From: Owenia fusiformis
Lineage: Eukaryota; Annelida; Polychaeta; Sabellida; Oweniidae
Direction: 5' to 3'
NCBI GenBank assembly: GCA_903813345.2
Contig: CAIIXF020000007.1
Coordinates: 3,353,730 to 3,417,729, forward strand
DNA length: 64,000 nucleotides
Made by a program: the position numbers and the translations under genes. Below the pieces are notes generated by a model. That model was given only the letters and a program-made list of their open reading frames with translations. It was not told the DNA's origin and did no database searches. Below are positions 50,310 to 62,988 of this stretch, in pieces. The stretch's first letter is position 1; the number at the start of each line of letters is the position of its first letter.

Positions 50310-53300
50310 CTAGTAGGAAGGTATGGTTCCCGTGCACCCGAAAGATGTATTTTTTTAATGTACATTTTTGTTATCCTAAAGGTCCATACTAAAGATTTTT
50401 GCATGTTCCCAGAATGAAATATTGTCCCATGGTACTCATTGGCGGCCATCTTGTCGGCCATCTTGAATTTTTGAAAGAGTTGATGTTAATCATCTCAAAG
50501 TATAATAACTTCCACAGTTTTGAGAATTGGAAGCTGTAAGTGGTACCAAAATGAAGCTATTATAGTATCCTATATTATCATATCAGATGCAATAATTATG
50601 CAAATTGTCTCATTTGCATAAAATGTGACATCATCAATCATAATTCCTGCCTCTTTACAACGGTATCGCATTATACCTTTCTGCCTGAGTGATCAGTCTT
50701 AGTCATTCATGAACATTAATGATTTTAAATATATAGGTACATTAATTTTGAACATATTTGCAATCGAAAGTTTTGGAAAAACATTGTCAGACACATGATT
50801 ATGTTACTGAAAAGGGGCGTGGCACTTCTTGTGAAAGAATTGATGTTAATCATTTCAAAGTACAATAACTTCCACAGTTTTGAGAGTTGGAAGCTGTAAG
50901 TGGTACCAAACTGAAGGTATCACAATATCACACATTGTAAGATACAATAATGATGTAAATCACCGTATTTGCATGAAATATGACATTATCAATCATTATT
51001 TTTGCCCCTTTTCAACGGTAATACATATTGCATTTTCCTCTGAGTGACCAGTCTTGGTCTCTCATGAAAATAAAAGATATTAAATGTATACATTCATTTT
51101 GAACATATTTGCAATTGAAAGCTTGAACATATTTGCATTGAAAGTTTTAGAAAAACATTGTCAGAAATCAAGGTATGGCCTTTCAAATGATTATTGTTCT
51201 GAAAAGGGGCGTGAAAATCTGTAATGTTATTATATACTAGTAGTCAATGTATCATCTGTAAAATACCCAGGGGTTCACTGAATACACGATTCTGTAGTTG
51301 TCCTAGGCTGAGCCCTAAGATATCATTATGTTCCCAAAATCATTATGTTCCCATACCAATCTGTCAAATTTTAATGTGTTCGCATACCAACCAAAATAAC
51401 GCACAAAAGCCATACCAAATATCCAAATATAAGACCAATGCTATACCAAATGTCCAAATATAGGACTATACGTCATACCGAATATCCAAAAAATATAAGA
51501 CCATTGGAATGCAAAATGTCTAAAGCCCCTGGAAGAAGCAGAACTTTCATGAAAATGAAAACAACCTAAAATTAAGGACATTTGTAAAAACTAGACCAAT
51601 CCCATACCAAAAGTGAGAGGTAACATATTCTCCATGACCATTCTTGTACCACAAAGTAGAAAAATCTGACCATTGTCATACCTCAAAAGTCATAATTAAA
51701 TGGGGGCATTCTCATTCCAGATCCTAAAATTTGGATCCATTGCCATACCAAATGTTAAAAGAGGAACCCCCTGTCAAGGTTTATATAGAGTGAATCCCTC
51801 GGGTGTAAAATATAGCTTTTGACTTTTAGAAAGTAGCCCAGTGATGTTCCTTATTCCTAGCTTGTTCAGAAATTCTTGTTGGTCTGTTTGGCAGACATTT
51901 AAATTTCAGATATATAATCTGTATCGCTTTTGGACTAAGTACTATACAGATACGAATGACCACATATCCCCATATCATTTTAGGATAGGCAATGGACTGA
52001 AATGGGTACCCACAGTATTTAGTTGTTAAAGCTACATAATTAACTCAATATGTATTAAGCCTCTACCTCAGTTCAATGTTTTATCCAAGACATCCGACTG
52101 GACTCTCAGTTGACTTCTCACAGAAACTCAGTGCTGATGTCAAAACACAGAGGTCCAACATCTTCAATGAGCTCATGGTACCTTCAGAAGAGTTGACCGA
52201 TTAAAATATCTCATCAGCTTAAAAATCCAAGACCTATTTGATGAGGCTAAGACAAGAGGGTGGTATGCAGTTATGCACCCAATAGAAGTGGGATGCAGAG
52301 CCCAGCCTCTTCACTATGCTACCTCTTGTCCAAGTTAGAACGATTTCCATCCCAGATGCGAGGACAGTGAGTGGAGGAAACATCTGTGAAACACCATTGT
52401 GTTGGGCCAAGTAGAAGACAAAAGCTTCTCTTCGGAAGGAGAGATGAAGCCCACAGTGTTCGTGGACGGCTTCAACACTGGCAAGTGAAAAAGATCAGAG
52501 AGCTCCAACAGATGCTTAAGAGATTACTTCATCTTAGAGAAAATCTAAAGAGAAGCGTAGGACCAGGAAGACATTCTTTGAAAATCTCTATTGGCTCACA
52601 TCAAACTTGTTAGGGAACCAAAGAGTGCCCGTATGGCATATACACAGGATCAAGCAGAAGCAAATACTTTGACAGCACACAGTGACCTAGATCGAAATAT
52701 GCCATCGAGTAATTTCCCAATTGACATCTCACCAGATTTATCATCAAAACCGTTTGACCAGTCAGATTTCAAGCTTGATGAGGTAAGAACAATCATCAGG
52801 AAGGCATACATGGTGTACAAGAACAGCCATAAGCTGTTAATACATCTATGGTGATTGCTAACAAGCATCCAGAACAAGAAAAATCTAGCAAGGACTTGGG
52901 CTTTGGCGGAAAGGTGCTTCATTCCAAAGGAGCTAAAATTTGAGGGACTGAACCAGTTCAAGTAGACATCATTATTGGATGCTGAGGGAAAGATCTTCTG
53001 AGCCATTGTGGTCAGGTCTCACAGTTATTTCCTACTGGTCTGCCAAGCATTCAGAAAAGTGGTATCCCAAGACATCAAGGGTGCATATAGCAGCAATAAG
53101 CCAACTTGTGAAGGAAGCCAAGAAAGAGAATAAGTAGTTTGGTTGGACCTGAGGTCTACCTAGTGTCCCTCACCAACTGATACTAGAGGTACAAGTTAAC
53201 TTTCACGTACCAAAACCAACAGATGTAGTCAATCTGACAATGGGACACACAAACTCCTTGAAGTTGCACAATACATTTGGCAATAATACCACTAATTAGC

Positions 53301-55590
53301 AGAGTTCAGAGAAAGGCATAGTGGCAGACTGCACTGTATCAGTAGTTCTCTTCGTAACATCAATGAACTTACTGCTCAAGGCAGGGATGATGCAGTGTAA
53401 GGTTTCAAAAGCAAATGAAGGTGCAAAACACTTACCATACAGAGCTTTCATGGATGACATCACAGTTATGACCAGTGCAGTAGTGGGTACAAGATGGGTT
53501 CTATTAGGTATGGAAAGAATGGCAAATTGGACTTGCATGAAGTTAAAAACCAACCAGGTCAAGAAGCATGGTTTTGGTTGATGGCAAGCTTTCTCCAATG
53601 CAGTTCAAAATAAATGGCAAGCAAATACCGACAGGGCAAGATAAAGAAACAAATGTCTAGAGAAGAACTATGTGTGATTTGAACAAAACAGCTGAAGTGT
53701 CAAGGGACCTGGACAAGTGGCTTAGAGCCATTGACTCAAGTCATATATAGGGGTGTAATGACATTACTCCCCAATTTCAGTGGCCTTTCCAGATTTACAT
53801 TACCTGGGAATTACCTGACATTACATTACCTGACATTACCTGGGAACCCTCACTTCAGCACTTCTTGAAATGGAATGACCTTTGGTCCATGGACCAAGGG
53901 AGGCTCAATTTCCTATTAAGAGCTTTCCCTGGCCTGGTCTCAACTCCATCAAACCTCAGACTTTGGGGCAAGAAAGGTTACAGCTCCCACTAATGGACAA
54001 TACAGATGGCGTCATGATTGAGGCTAAGGATGCCCATACTTTGATCTAGGCCTACCTTCAATATCTATCTTGTGTTAATTTGATCTGGGCATTATTAACC
54101 ACTATCACTTTTAACATGTCTCATTAGATCGACTTTTGCATATGTGACAATAAAATAGCCTGACTTGTATTGTGCTGTCATATTGGAATTACACTATCAT
54201 AATGAACACTTCATGTACTTGTAAGCAGTGCATACAAGATGCAAAATTTGGCCAACATTTCACCAATGGGCAACATTGGGCTCTATCTACATGACTCTGC
54301 TAGAGGAGCTTCAGCCCTTGAATTTGATATTAGTGTTTAGAAGTTAACATTTTGAACAAAAATGCCCCCCCCCCTTTCAGTTACATAATCATGTGAAGTG
54401 TCAACACTTAATTTCTTACAAAGTTTTTCCAAAATTGCAATTGCAAATATGTTCAAAATTAATGTACCTATATATTCAAAATCATAAATGCTCATGAATA
54501 ACCAAGACTGTTACCCAGAGGGAGAGATATTGGTCGTTACCATTGAAAAATGCCAAAAATAATTTTGCATTTTTATAAGTATATTATAATAGCTCCATTT
54601 TTGTTCCACTTACAGCTTTCAATTATCAAAACTGTGGAAGTTATTGTACTTTGAAATGATTAACATCAACTCTTTCTCAAGAAGTGCCACGCCCCTTTTC
54701 AATAACATAATCATGTGAAGTGTTATAACTTAGTGTCTGACAATGTTTTTCCAAAACTTTCAATTGCAAATATGTTCAAAATTAATGTACCTATATATTC
54801 AAATTCATTTATGTTCATGGATGACTAAGACTGGTCACTCAGGCAGCAAGGTATTGTGCGATACCGTTGTAAAGAGGCAAAAAATATGATTAATGATGTC
54901 ACATTTTATGCAAATGAGACTATTTGCATAATTATTACATCTTATAATATGGGATACTATAATAGCTTCATTTTGGTACCACTTACAGCTTTCAACTCTC
55001 AAAACTGTGGAAGTTATTATACTTTAAGATAATTACAATCAATTCTTTCACAAGAAGTGCCACGCCTCTTTTCAGTAACATTATCATGTGTCTGACAATG
55101 TTTTTCCAAAAGTCTCGAATTGTTTTTTACAAATATGTTCAAAATTAATGTAACTATATATTTAAATTCATTTATGTGAATGAATGACTAAGACTGATCA
55201 CTCAGACAGAAAGGTATAATGCGATACCGTTGTAAAGAGGCAAGAATTATGATTGATGATGTCACATTTTATGCAAATGAGACAATTTGCATAATTATTG
55301 CATCTGATAATATAGGATACTATAATAGCTTCATTTTGGTACCACTTACAGCTTTCAAATCGCAAAACTCTGGAAGTTATTATACTTTAAGATAATTAAC
55401 ACCAACGCTTTCAAAAATCCAAGATGGCCGACAAGATGGCCACCAATAGATACCATGGGACAATATTTCATTCTGGGAACATGCAAAAATCTTTAGTATG
55501 GACCTTTAGGATTACAAAAATGTACATTAAAAAAATACATCTTTCGGGTGCATGGGAACCCCTCCTTCCTACCCGTCTATTTGATGTGAA
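50310..55590. repeat. 5.3-kb inverted repeat with internal tandem units
   Basis: The left arm (~50310-51210) and right arm (~54360-55585) are inverse copies, from GTGCACCCGAAAGATGTATT at the outer edge through GGCCATCTTGTCGGCCATCT. Each arm is made of ~330-370-bp units starting near TTAATCATCTCAAAGTATAA and containing AACTTCCACAGTTTTGAGA and TGCATAAAATGTGACATCAT. The left arm has about two units, the right about three. The middle contains a CATACCAAATATCC-type short repeat (51300-51780) and a decayed reverse transcriptase. It could be a large transposon or a segmental inverted duplication. Confidence 0.75.
52040..53760 (+). pseudogene. decayed LINE-type reverse transcriptase
   Basis: Pieces in different frames resemble a non-LTR reverse transcriptase. 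The first is an upstream helix-rich part (52371-52613). Next is FDQSDFKLDEVRTIIRKA followed by VYKNSHKLL (52591-52854), which matches the pre-RT region where polymerases carry ...VYKNCP-like sequence. Then comes a frame-broken FIPKELKF / LDAEGKIF part (52860-53000). The palm motif YRAFMDDITVMT (53440-53475), with the catalytic DD, is in a later ORF (53321-53581). Stops and frameshifts separate the parts and the element is inactive. Residual homology runs to about 53750 (DLDKWLRAIDSS). Confidence 0.7.
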
Positions 55591-55867
55591 TTAGTAAACA
55601 CAACAAGTGGATAAAGAGAAATAAAATGGATCTGTCGAACTGTATTTAAGTTGCATCTACAAATGTAAAATTGTTTACAGGAGGCCATTTTGAGTAAATG
55701 GTGGGATAAAAACAGTAGCATTTAGAAAATTCCATCTTTGACCCACCCTAATCATATACATGTAGTAAGAATTATACAAACTGTGTTGGATACAACACTT
55801 CAGTCGGAAAATAGTAAAATACACAAATGAATTCTCACTTAGTGAGTATTACTCTATGATTGCCTGA

Positions 55868-55985
55868 GTCACGTTTGCTCCGATTCATCGGCTGGTGCCC
55901 AGCTGATTGAATGTTGTGTTCAAAACTGAATACAATTCAACTCAATCAGCCAGGTCCGCCCGATGAATCGTAAATGTGATGAGGG
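55868..55985. repeat. ~118-bp hairpin
   Basis: CGTTTGCTCCGATTCATCGG and AGCTGATTGAAT pair with ATTCAACTCAATCAGC and CCGATGAATCGTAAATG-like sequence on the far side. It is probably a small MITE remnant outside genes. Confidence 0.65.
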
Positions 55986-57241
55986 CATTAAGAGGCACTG
56001 TCTGTACATTTGACATCTCTTAATATAAAATCAGCTCCCAAAAAGCATTTTGGAATTTCAAAGTTATAGTTTTTGAGATAAAATTGATACTCAAGAGCCA
56101 CATTTGTCATCTTTAGTTGTTGAATGTAGGAATTCTAAAATGGGGTTTCCATTTCTGCTCAAAATAGCTAAAAATGCAGATCGTGCCACTTTGAGCCTTA
56201 TGCATAATGAAAATGCTTTGTGCAGTATGTGATATATGGTGTTCACTTAGTGTATATTGCATGTACTTGTGTGCCATGGCCTATGAAGAGGTACTTAGAA
56301 TGTGTGTTGTTTTGGTGATCTAGTAATAACGTTCTTGTAGGAACTCAAATAATCATGTAGATGCTCCAATAATCATGTAGATACGTATCTTGCACTGGTT
56401 CAGTTTCCGATCATTGTATTCATATGCTGTAGACTGAGGTCAAATTATAAAACAGCAAATATGAACAATTGCTATTCCTATTAAGTTCATGTATATGAAA
56501 ACCATATGAAGATATTAATTACCATAAGATATTCCTTTTACTATTTTAACAAATGAACCACTCAATTGTATACATACTATGTTACTGTAATTTGTTGATA
56601 TATGCTTATAAATATATAGTTTTTTGAATTAACACCTTTGTTATGTTTATACCAATATAGAAAACCTGAGAATGTGTTCTTTGAAACTCGAGCTCTAAAT
56701 CTTAGTGTTACGATGCAATATACTTATTTAATGTAATGCAATATACCTGGGTAAATACATCAGTAGTTTCTCCATTTCAGACCACACCAGAGGGTTGCAT
56801 TTTAGGATTACTGTAAATTGGTTTAATTTGACGGCCATTTTAATTTGGCGAATGATAAAAACTGCCTCCACCAATTTTTGAAAATTAAATTCTCTGGGAT
56901 TCTCGTCTGGTGCCTTTTCCATGTACCTATGCGAGATCGTCCATCTTGATGAGCTTTGATAATTCTTCTTTATTGAGTTGCAGATGAGATAAAGAAACAT
57001 TATCAAAGAATGGATGATTTTACACAGGTACAAGTACAAGTACAAGAAAGTTGTTCTCATATGACTGTATTATGCCATACTTTCACGTTTTCATGACAAA
57101 ACTGGGTGAAAAATAGCTTCAGATTAATGGAACTTCATCTTTGAATTGTTATGACGTCATAACACTACTACGCGACAAACCACCATTGTTATGATGTCAC
57201 AGCTTAGTTCTGTAGAATTAGCATGGATACTCTTAGCAACA
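55986..57241. other. intergenic, no gene seen
   Basis: Nothing coding recognised. A GTTTAATTTGACGGCC-like block near 56820-56880 resembles the TTTGGCGGCTACTTAATTTG repeats at 59330-59480, suggesting fragments of one dispersed repeat. Confidence 0.4.
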
Positions 57242-57532
57242 GGGGCGGTGAATTCGTATGATCCGATCAGGATAAATTTCGTCACGGTAATGATGCATTG
57301 TGGGATTAATCTCAGGATAAATCTCAATCCACCTCTTGAGGTGGATTACTTTTTGGATAAATTTTATCCGAATTCCAATGCAAATTGGATGAATCTTGGG
57401 GATTCCCCCTCATTATCCTCTGATCGTACAAATTCAGCAAATATTTATCGGATTAGTAATCCAAGATTTATCCCAAAAGATAAAATTTATCTGGGTTAGA
57501 TTGGATTGGGGATCGTACGAATTCACGGCCCC
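57242..57532. mobile_element. 291-bp MITE with GGGGCsGTGAATTCGTA ends
   Basis: The left end GGGGCGGTGAATTCGTATGA is inverse to the right end TCGTACGAATTCACGGCCCC with two mismatches. Inner palindromes include CCACCTCTTGAGGTGG and GATAAATTTTATCC. No target duplication was clear. The overlapping 102-codon ORF is not a gene. Confidence 0.75.
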
Positions 57533-58557
57533 AGGAAAGTAAATCTTTAATACACACCTTTTTGGGTTGCATTATAAGCCAAAGCAACCAAATAAGATGT
57601 GTTTTGAAAAACTCCTCTGATTCATTCTACACACTCCCCCTCCTTTGCCCAATTCGCAAAATTAAAGCAATTTACAGTACAGTGTACACCAAAGAGAATC
57701 TTTATCAGTGGAATTAAAAGTAGTTGTTATTTACAAGCAATACATTTTTATAATGAAGAACTAAGAAAACTAGAAAATGCTGAAAGTTCATGAATCCATA
57801 TTTCTTGTACTTATTCAACAAAACATCACATTTAAATAGGCATAACAATTTTTATTTATACTTCTAGATTAATTCCAATTTGTGTCACACAATTCTAATA
57901 AATTTTGTTAAAAGTGATTCTCTTGAATACAATGTCCATATATCCCATTATTATCCCATCAAACAAAGGCCAGGGTTATAGAAAATGGCTCTGTTTGCCA
58001 GTCCTTTCAAAAAATGACAGTCATTTGTATATGTGTTATTTTGCTTTGCTATTTTTCGTTTTGCTAGAACTGGAAAGATAGTAAAGCAATTTTTGGTTAT
58101 TTTATATGTAAATAAACACTTCGGCAAATGTGGCTGTTTGAAAAATGATTACCCTAAGCATCATGATTTTGTACATTTTTTGGTAAAAATGTAAATACCA
58201 AGAATGACACAATATATTTCGACAATACATCTATGGCAGCTATTTTAAGACCTGATTTCTAGCAGTGTTGTCTGGTACTCATTAGACCTTTGATGGGATT
58301 TGCTACGTCTTGGTGTTGCTGTTATCTAGTTTAATACATGGAAATCAAATTGACAGTAACATCACGTATATAGGAGTTTCCATATATGGCCTCATATACC
58401 TCAAGGTTTCAGAAACTCGACCAAATAGGATAAAATCCAACATAATTAAAAGCCTTTGAAAGAGGAAGTTCATTTATCTGGAATCTCTATTTCATCATAT
58501 AAAAACTTGCGATAACATGTATTATAGTCCTTAATGTTTGGGTATCCAGATTACATC
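57533..58557. other. intergenic and probable TXNL1 3' UTR
   Basis: No gene. The minus-strand 3' UTR of TXNL1 starts at 58557; AATAAA on the minus strand at about 57856-57851 is a possible poly(A) signal. Confidence 0.4.
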
Positions 58558-61500
58558 TCAGTGGCTTTCCCCCTTTTTCCCAGCAACCTGGAAAAAAGTT
58601 AAAATAGATAAATATTCCAAATTAACAAGTAATTAGAAAAGGCTGTCTACTGTTTTAATAAATGTCCAATGTGTATTGCAAATGTACAACCATTTCTATC
58701 AATTTTGGTTTTACATGCTGAAAATAAAATCTGGAAAGCTTAAAGATTTATTATTAATTGAACAAGATTAATATATCTACATGTATTACCAAACATATGT
58801 CATATCATACAAAATTATATCTGTTATTTCTACAAAGTTTCTCATGATCTATTGAGGTAATTCTGAGCAGTCTGGACATTTTTCACTGGATATGAACCCA
58901 GAAGATTGCTATTTTTGGACAACTATGTCATTAAACATACCAGCAGATATCAGGGAAATGGCAAATTTTGCATGAATACTTAAGCTTATCATAACAGTAA
59001 GAGTTTGTTCAGAGAGTTGTTTTCATGAACATGCGGATGATCTTTTAAGTGCTTACTCGTTTGAACTCTCCCATGTTAGTTGTCTGTACAGCAGATCCTA
59101 TTAAGCCGATATAGTCCACCTGAGTCACTTCTCCGCCTTCTTGGTTGTCTTTGATAAATATCTGAATTAAAACAAACTATTTTAAAGGCACGGGTGTAGG
59201 CATTTTTATGCGAGTAGCCATTTTGAATACACAATCGATGTTGGAAAATAAGCAGTTGGGTAGACACAAATAAAGTATACTACTGTCCTTCTATTTAATT
59301 TGGTGCTATTAATTATGGTGGATTTGCTGTTTTAAACATTTGGCGGCTACTTAATTTGGCGGACTTGCAATATTGAAATGTATATACCATACAAATTTAT
59401 TATTGAAATTTGAAATATTGAATTTGGCGGCTACTTAATTTGGTGGACTGTAACAATTTGGTGGATCTGCCAAATTAAAACAACCGCCAACAAAAACATC
59501 AGACTTTACTTGTTATAACTATACTTACCGTGCAACTAAGGACATTTTGATATTTTACATATCTCAGTGGAATAAGTGAGTTTGTTGCAACATCTGCCTC
59601 AGTTAACCTGCAAACAATCCAAATGTCATCAAAACTTGACTATATACTGATGATAAACAGATTTCTAATTAAATTTGAGAATATGATATATTTTTAAAAT
59701 GATTCATTTACACCCTATGCAGACAGAGCCTGTAGGAAATATTGGGCGGGCGCAAATGAGCGGAGGGTGCGGAGCTAATGGTCATTTTTGAATTTAAAAT
59801 TGGGATATTTCTGAAACTAAGCCGTTTTGGGACTTCAAATATACCAAGATATGAATATTTGACACCAAATATCAATAAAATTGTGAAAATAGTAGTGCAA
59901 TTCATTTTATAGCGACGCAGTATGCCGTAAACATTTCCAAGACCTATATTTTGAGACTATCCTTTTAATACTGCGTCCCCAGCATTCATAAAAAATGGTG
60001 TTCAGGATACACTACCCATGCAAATTATTTTTGCATCTTGGAAGCCAGGCAGTATCTGTGTGATTTTATAAAAATTCGGAAATGTTCTTCAGATATGAGC
60101 CCCCTCTTAATATTGGGTGCGGAGGTACGTTTATGGAGCTCCTCCGCACCCAATATTTAGAGGGGGCTCATATCTGAAAAAATTTCCGAATTTTAATAAA
60201 ATCACACAGATACTGCCTGGCTTCCAAGATGCAAAAATAATTTGTATAGATAGTGTACCTTGAACACCATTTTTTATGAATGCTGGGGACTCAGTATTAA
60301 AAGGATAATTTCAAAATATATAGGTCTGGGAAAGGTTTAAGGCACACTGCGTCGCTATAGAATGAATTGCACTACTATTTTCACAATTGTATTGATATTT
60401 GGTGTCAAATACACATATCTTGGTATATTTGAAGTCCCAAAACGGCTTAGTTTCAGAAATATCCCAAATTTAAATTCAAAAATGACCGTTAGCTCCGCAC
60501 CCTCCGCTCATTTGCTCCGCACCCAATATTTCCCACAGGCTCTGTCTGCATAGGGTGATTTAGGAAATGTTTCAATTTCAGAAATAGGCTCATAAAGTTT
60601 ACCAAATAAATACTGTTAGTAGTAAAGTAATTCTTCAAATTGAAATGATTGTTATGTCCATGTGAACATCTGCATTTGGCATAACATTCCTGCAACATTA
60701 TATTAGTTCATTTTATTTGTTCAGGTCACTGAATTACTTACTCTTTTGATTCGACAGGCTCCATACTTTCTGCTTGGTCAAAGTCTAATGTGCTGGGCTG
60801 ATTCGTAAATATTTTTATATTTTTAGGAGCTTTCCCTAAAAAAATGTTTATATATTCAGTTTCATACTTTTTGCATTATTGGGCCAGCTAAAAGCTGTAA
60901 TAGACCTTTCCAATAAACACTCCCAGCTTTTGGTACATCAAAGCTAGGATATATTGGCTAGATTGATGATGCCATTGGTTGTAGGTAGCAATCTATTTTC
61001 TAGGCACTAATGACAAAAATGATAGCATGATTGTGATCCACTTTAATAAGAGAACAATATAACCATACTTTAAGACTTTTATTCCAGTATCGGGCAGCCA
61101 TTTTGAATTTTCCAAGCAAGGCCAAAATCAGAGAAATGAAAAAGGAGTGCAAATTGAATATTTAAAACACATCAGTTAAGGTAATACCTGGTGGTCCATA
61201 CAGCTTCAAGGAGTGTAACTTCATAGCCTGGTTAAATTCTATGTTTATAATTAGCTGAAATGAATAAAATGCACCAATGTTTAATGATGTTGTGTGCTAC
61301 ATGTATCTAATGCATAACATTCCAATACCTCAAATATATCTATAATACTTAATAAATTGATCCATATGATAACACTATCATTGAAAGTTGCTCTTACAAA
61401 CAGTCAGACAGGTATTGAAAGTCTTAAAATTGCAATCTACCATTTGTAAGAAAATATGCCTGCACCTTTGTAATCATGTATACTTACTTGGGCATCACAG

Positions 61501-62988
61501 TCAGACTCTAAGTAGCCACCTTTAGTTGTGAGTGCATGAGTTAAGGGATGGTCATCTGCCTCATTAAGACACTCACATCCTGCTTTATTTATAAATGTAC
61601 CCAAGTCCATCTGAAATCATTATTTTAAATCACTTTAATTTCATATTCAGAATAAAAAAACAACCGCATGTACCATATATAAATCAAAATGTTTAAACAA
61701 TGTTAAAGGAACATAGAATGATTCGGCTGGAATAATCAGAGATTTGTAGCAAATGCATAAGGCTCACATTTATTTTTCACTTAAGCCAATACTTCAGTGT
61801 ATCTATAGCACAACTCTCTGTGACTCATCGCAACTGACTTTGGCTCAGAGCAAAGCTGCCTGTGTTGAACTAGAGGAAATAGTTTAGCTAAATCAGGCAT
61901 CAGGGAGAAACAGTGTTTTTGATTTAACATCAATAACATTTTGTGTTTTAACTCACATGCCCCTTAACAACTGTCTCTCCTTCATCTCCTTCGTCCTCAT
62001 CTCCGTACCATTTCTTGATCTTTTCCTCTAGCAGATTAACATCTGCTCCCCGAAGCATGTCAATCTTTGCCTTGTTTCGGAAAAACAGAAAAGTGGGCAT
62101 GGCTGTCACCCCATGGGCACTTGCAGTGTCCTAAATTAAGGAAATATGCTTCAATGAAATACCATTTCACTTCAATGAATGTGAAATGAACGTCATACAG
62201 AATTCATGTAGAGCAACTTCATTTGCATGTACATAAGCATTCAGTCATTATATATATTCTGACAAATGGTCACATTAAGAAAGTGAAAAGCTTAAAATTT
62301 ATAAAAAGGACGTTGTTTAGCCTCGATATAAGTGAAACTGAATATAAGACAAATATACGCAGATGTTCTGACAAACTTTGAGAAACACAGATAATATATT
62401 GATGATTGACTCAATTTCATGATCTTGCAAATGACAGAAAGGCACAACAGATAAGTGCATTATGATTGAATTGTCATGCATATTTATTATAATTATTACA
62501 TAGGCGTAGCCAGAATGCCAGAGGGGGTGTGATGGGTGCGATCGAACCCCCCCCCCCATAACCAATAAAAATAAAACCATGGCATTGGGTAGAACTTCTA
62601 CCCTAAAATGCTTTTTATTTGAAGCTTCTAGCTCAATTATGAAGAAAGTTGCATCAATTCAAAACAGACCTTTGAAAAAAGATTTTCTCTTGCTTATGCC
62701 TGACTGAAAACCCAAAAATTTTTGGGCGATCGCACCCCCCTGACTGAAAGCTACGCCTCTGTATTACATCTATAAATTACTATGATGCTGCGCCAATGCT
62801 TTGTAGACAGGTAGTATGTGATAATGTCAAAAATGAAATTAACGTTGCTTTCGTTTACTGCTGAACTTATTTAATAGCTTAATCATCTTACCGGACACTG
62901 ATCTACGTCAACCTTCAGGAAAACTGCTTTGGGGTATTTCTGACTGAGCTCCACATACACTGGTGTAATTCTTTGACATGGACCACAC
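58558..62988 (-). CDS. TXNL1: thioredoxin-like protein 1 (Trx + PITH), 5' end missing
   Basis: TXNL1 is a cytosolic/nuclear thioredoxin that docks on the 26S proteasome through its C-terminal PITH domain. Exons in transcript order: 62988-62892, 62130-61957, 61610-61488, 61254-61188, 60835-60742, 59607-59529, 59161-59057, 58587-58558 (stop TGA at 58560-58558). All have GT-AG sites and the joined frame stays open for 255 residues, against 289 in vertebrates, so about 33 N-terminal residues are missing. The first exon opens with the redox centre CGPC; the cis-proline segment TAMPTF is in the next. PITH spans the later exons: INKAGCECLNEADDH, YLESDCDAQL, FNQAMKLHSLKLYGPP, PLRYVKYQNV and IKDNQEGGEVTQVDYIGLIG. 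The C-terminus is VAGKKGESH, as in animal TXNL1. The first exon starts in phase with one base of a split codon, so the missing exon lies upstream; I could not find it in 63-64 kb. Confidence 0.93.
59711..60557. mobile_element. 847-bp foldback DNA element, copy 2 (in a TXNL1 intron)
   Basis: Same family as 8064-8912, with the same CACCCTATGCAGACAGAGCC ends, a near-complete palindrome and a short centre. Flanking 5-bp repeats are ATTTA (59706-59710 and 60558-60562). The centre reads in the opposite direction to copy 1, so this copy is inverted. It lies between TXNL1 exons 60835-60742 and 59607-59529. It repeats the 63-codon arm ORF twice (59708-59905 minus, 60362-60553 plus). Confidence 0.9.
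62504..62760. mobile_element. small element with GGCGTAGC ends
   Basis: The left end GGCGTAGCCAGAATGCCAGA and right end CTGAAAGCTACGCC are inverse over the first eight bases. Inside are C-tracts and the inverse pair GGTGCGATCGAACC and GGGCGATCGCACC. It carries the GTAGCCAG motif seen in the G-tract family elsewhere in the window. It lies in the TXNL1 intron before exon 62130-61957. Confidence 0.65.

Noticed and set aside
53296-53598. 100-residue minus-strand ORF
   Set aside because: It is the antisense shadow of the plus-strand reverse transcriptase palm segment.
57191-57499. 102-residue ORF
   Set aside because: It runs through the MITE at 57242-57532 and is made of its palindromic GATAAA/TTTATC sequence.
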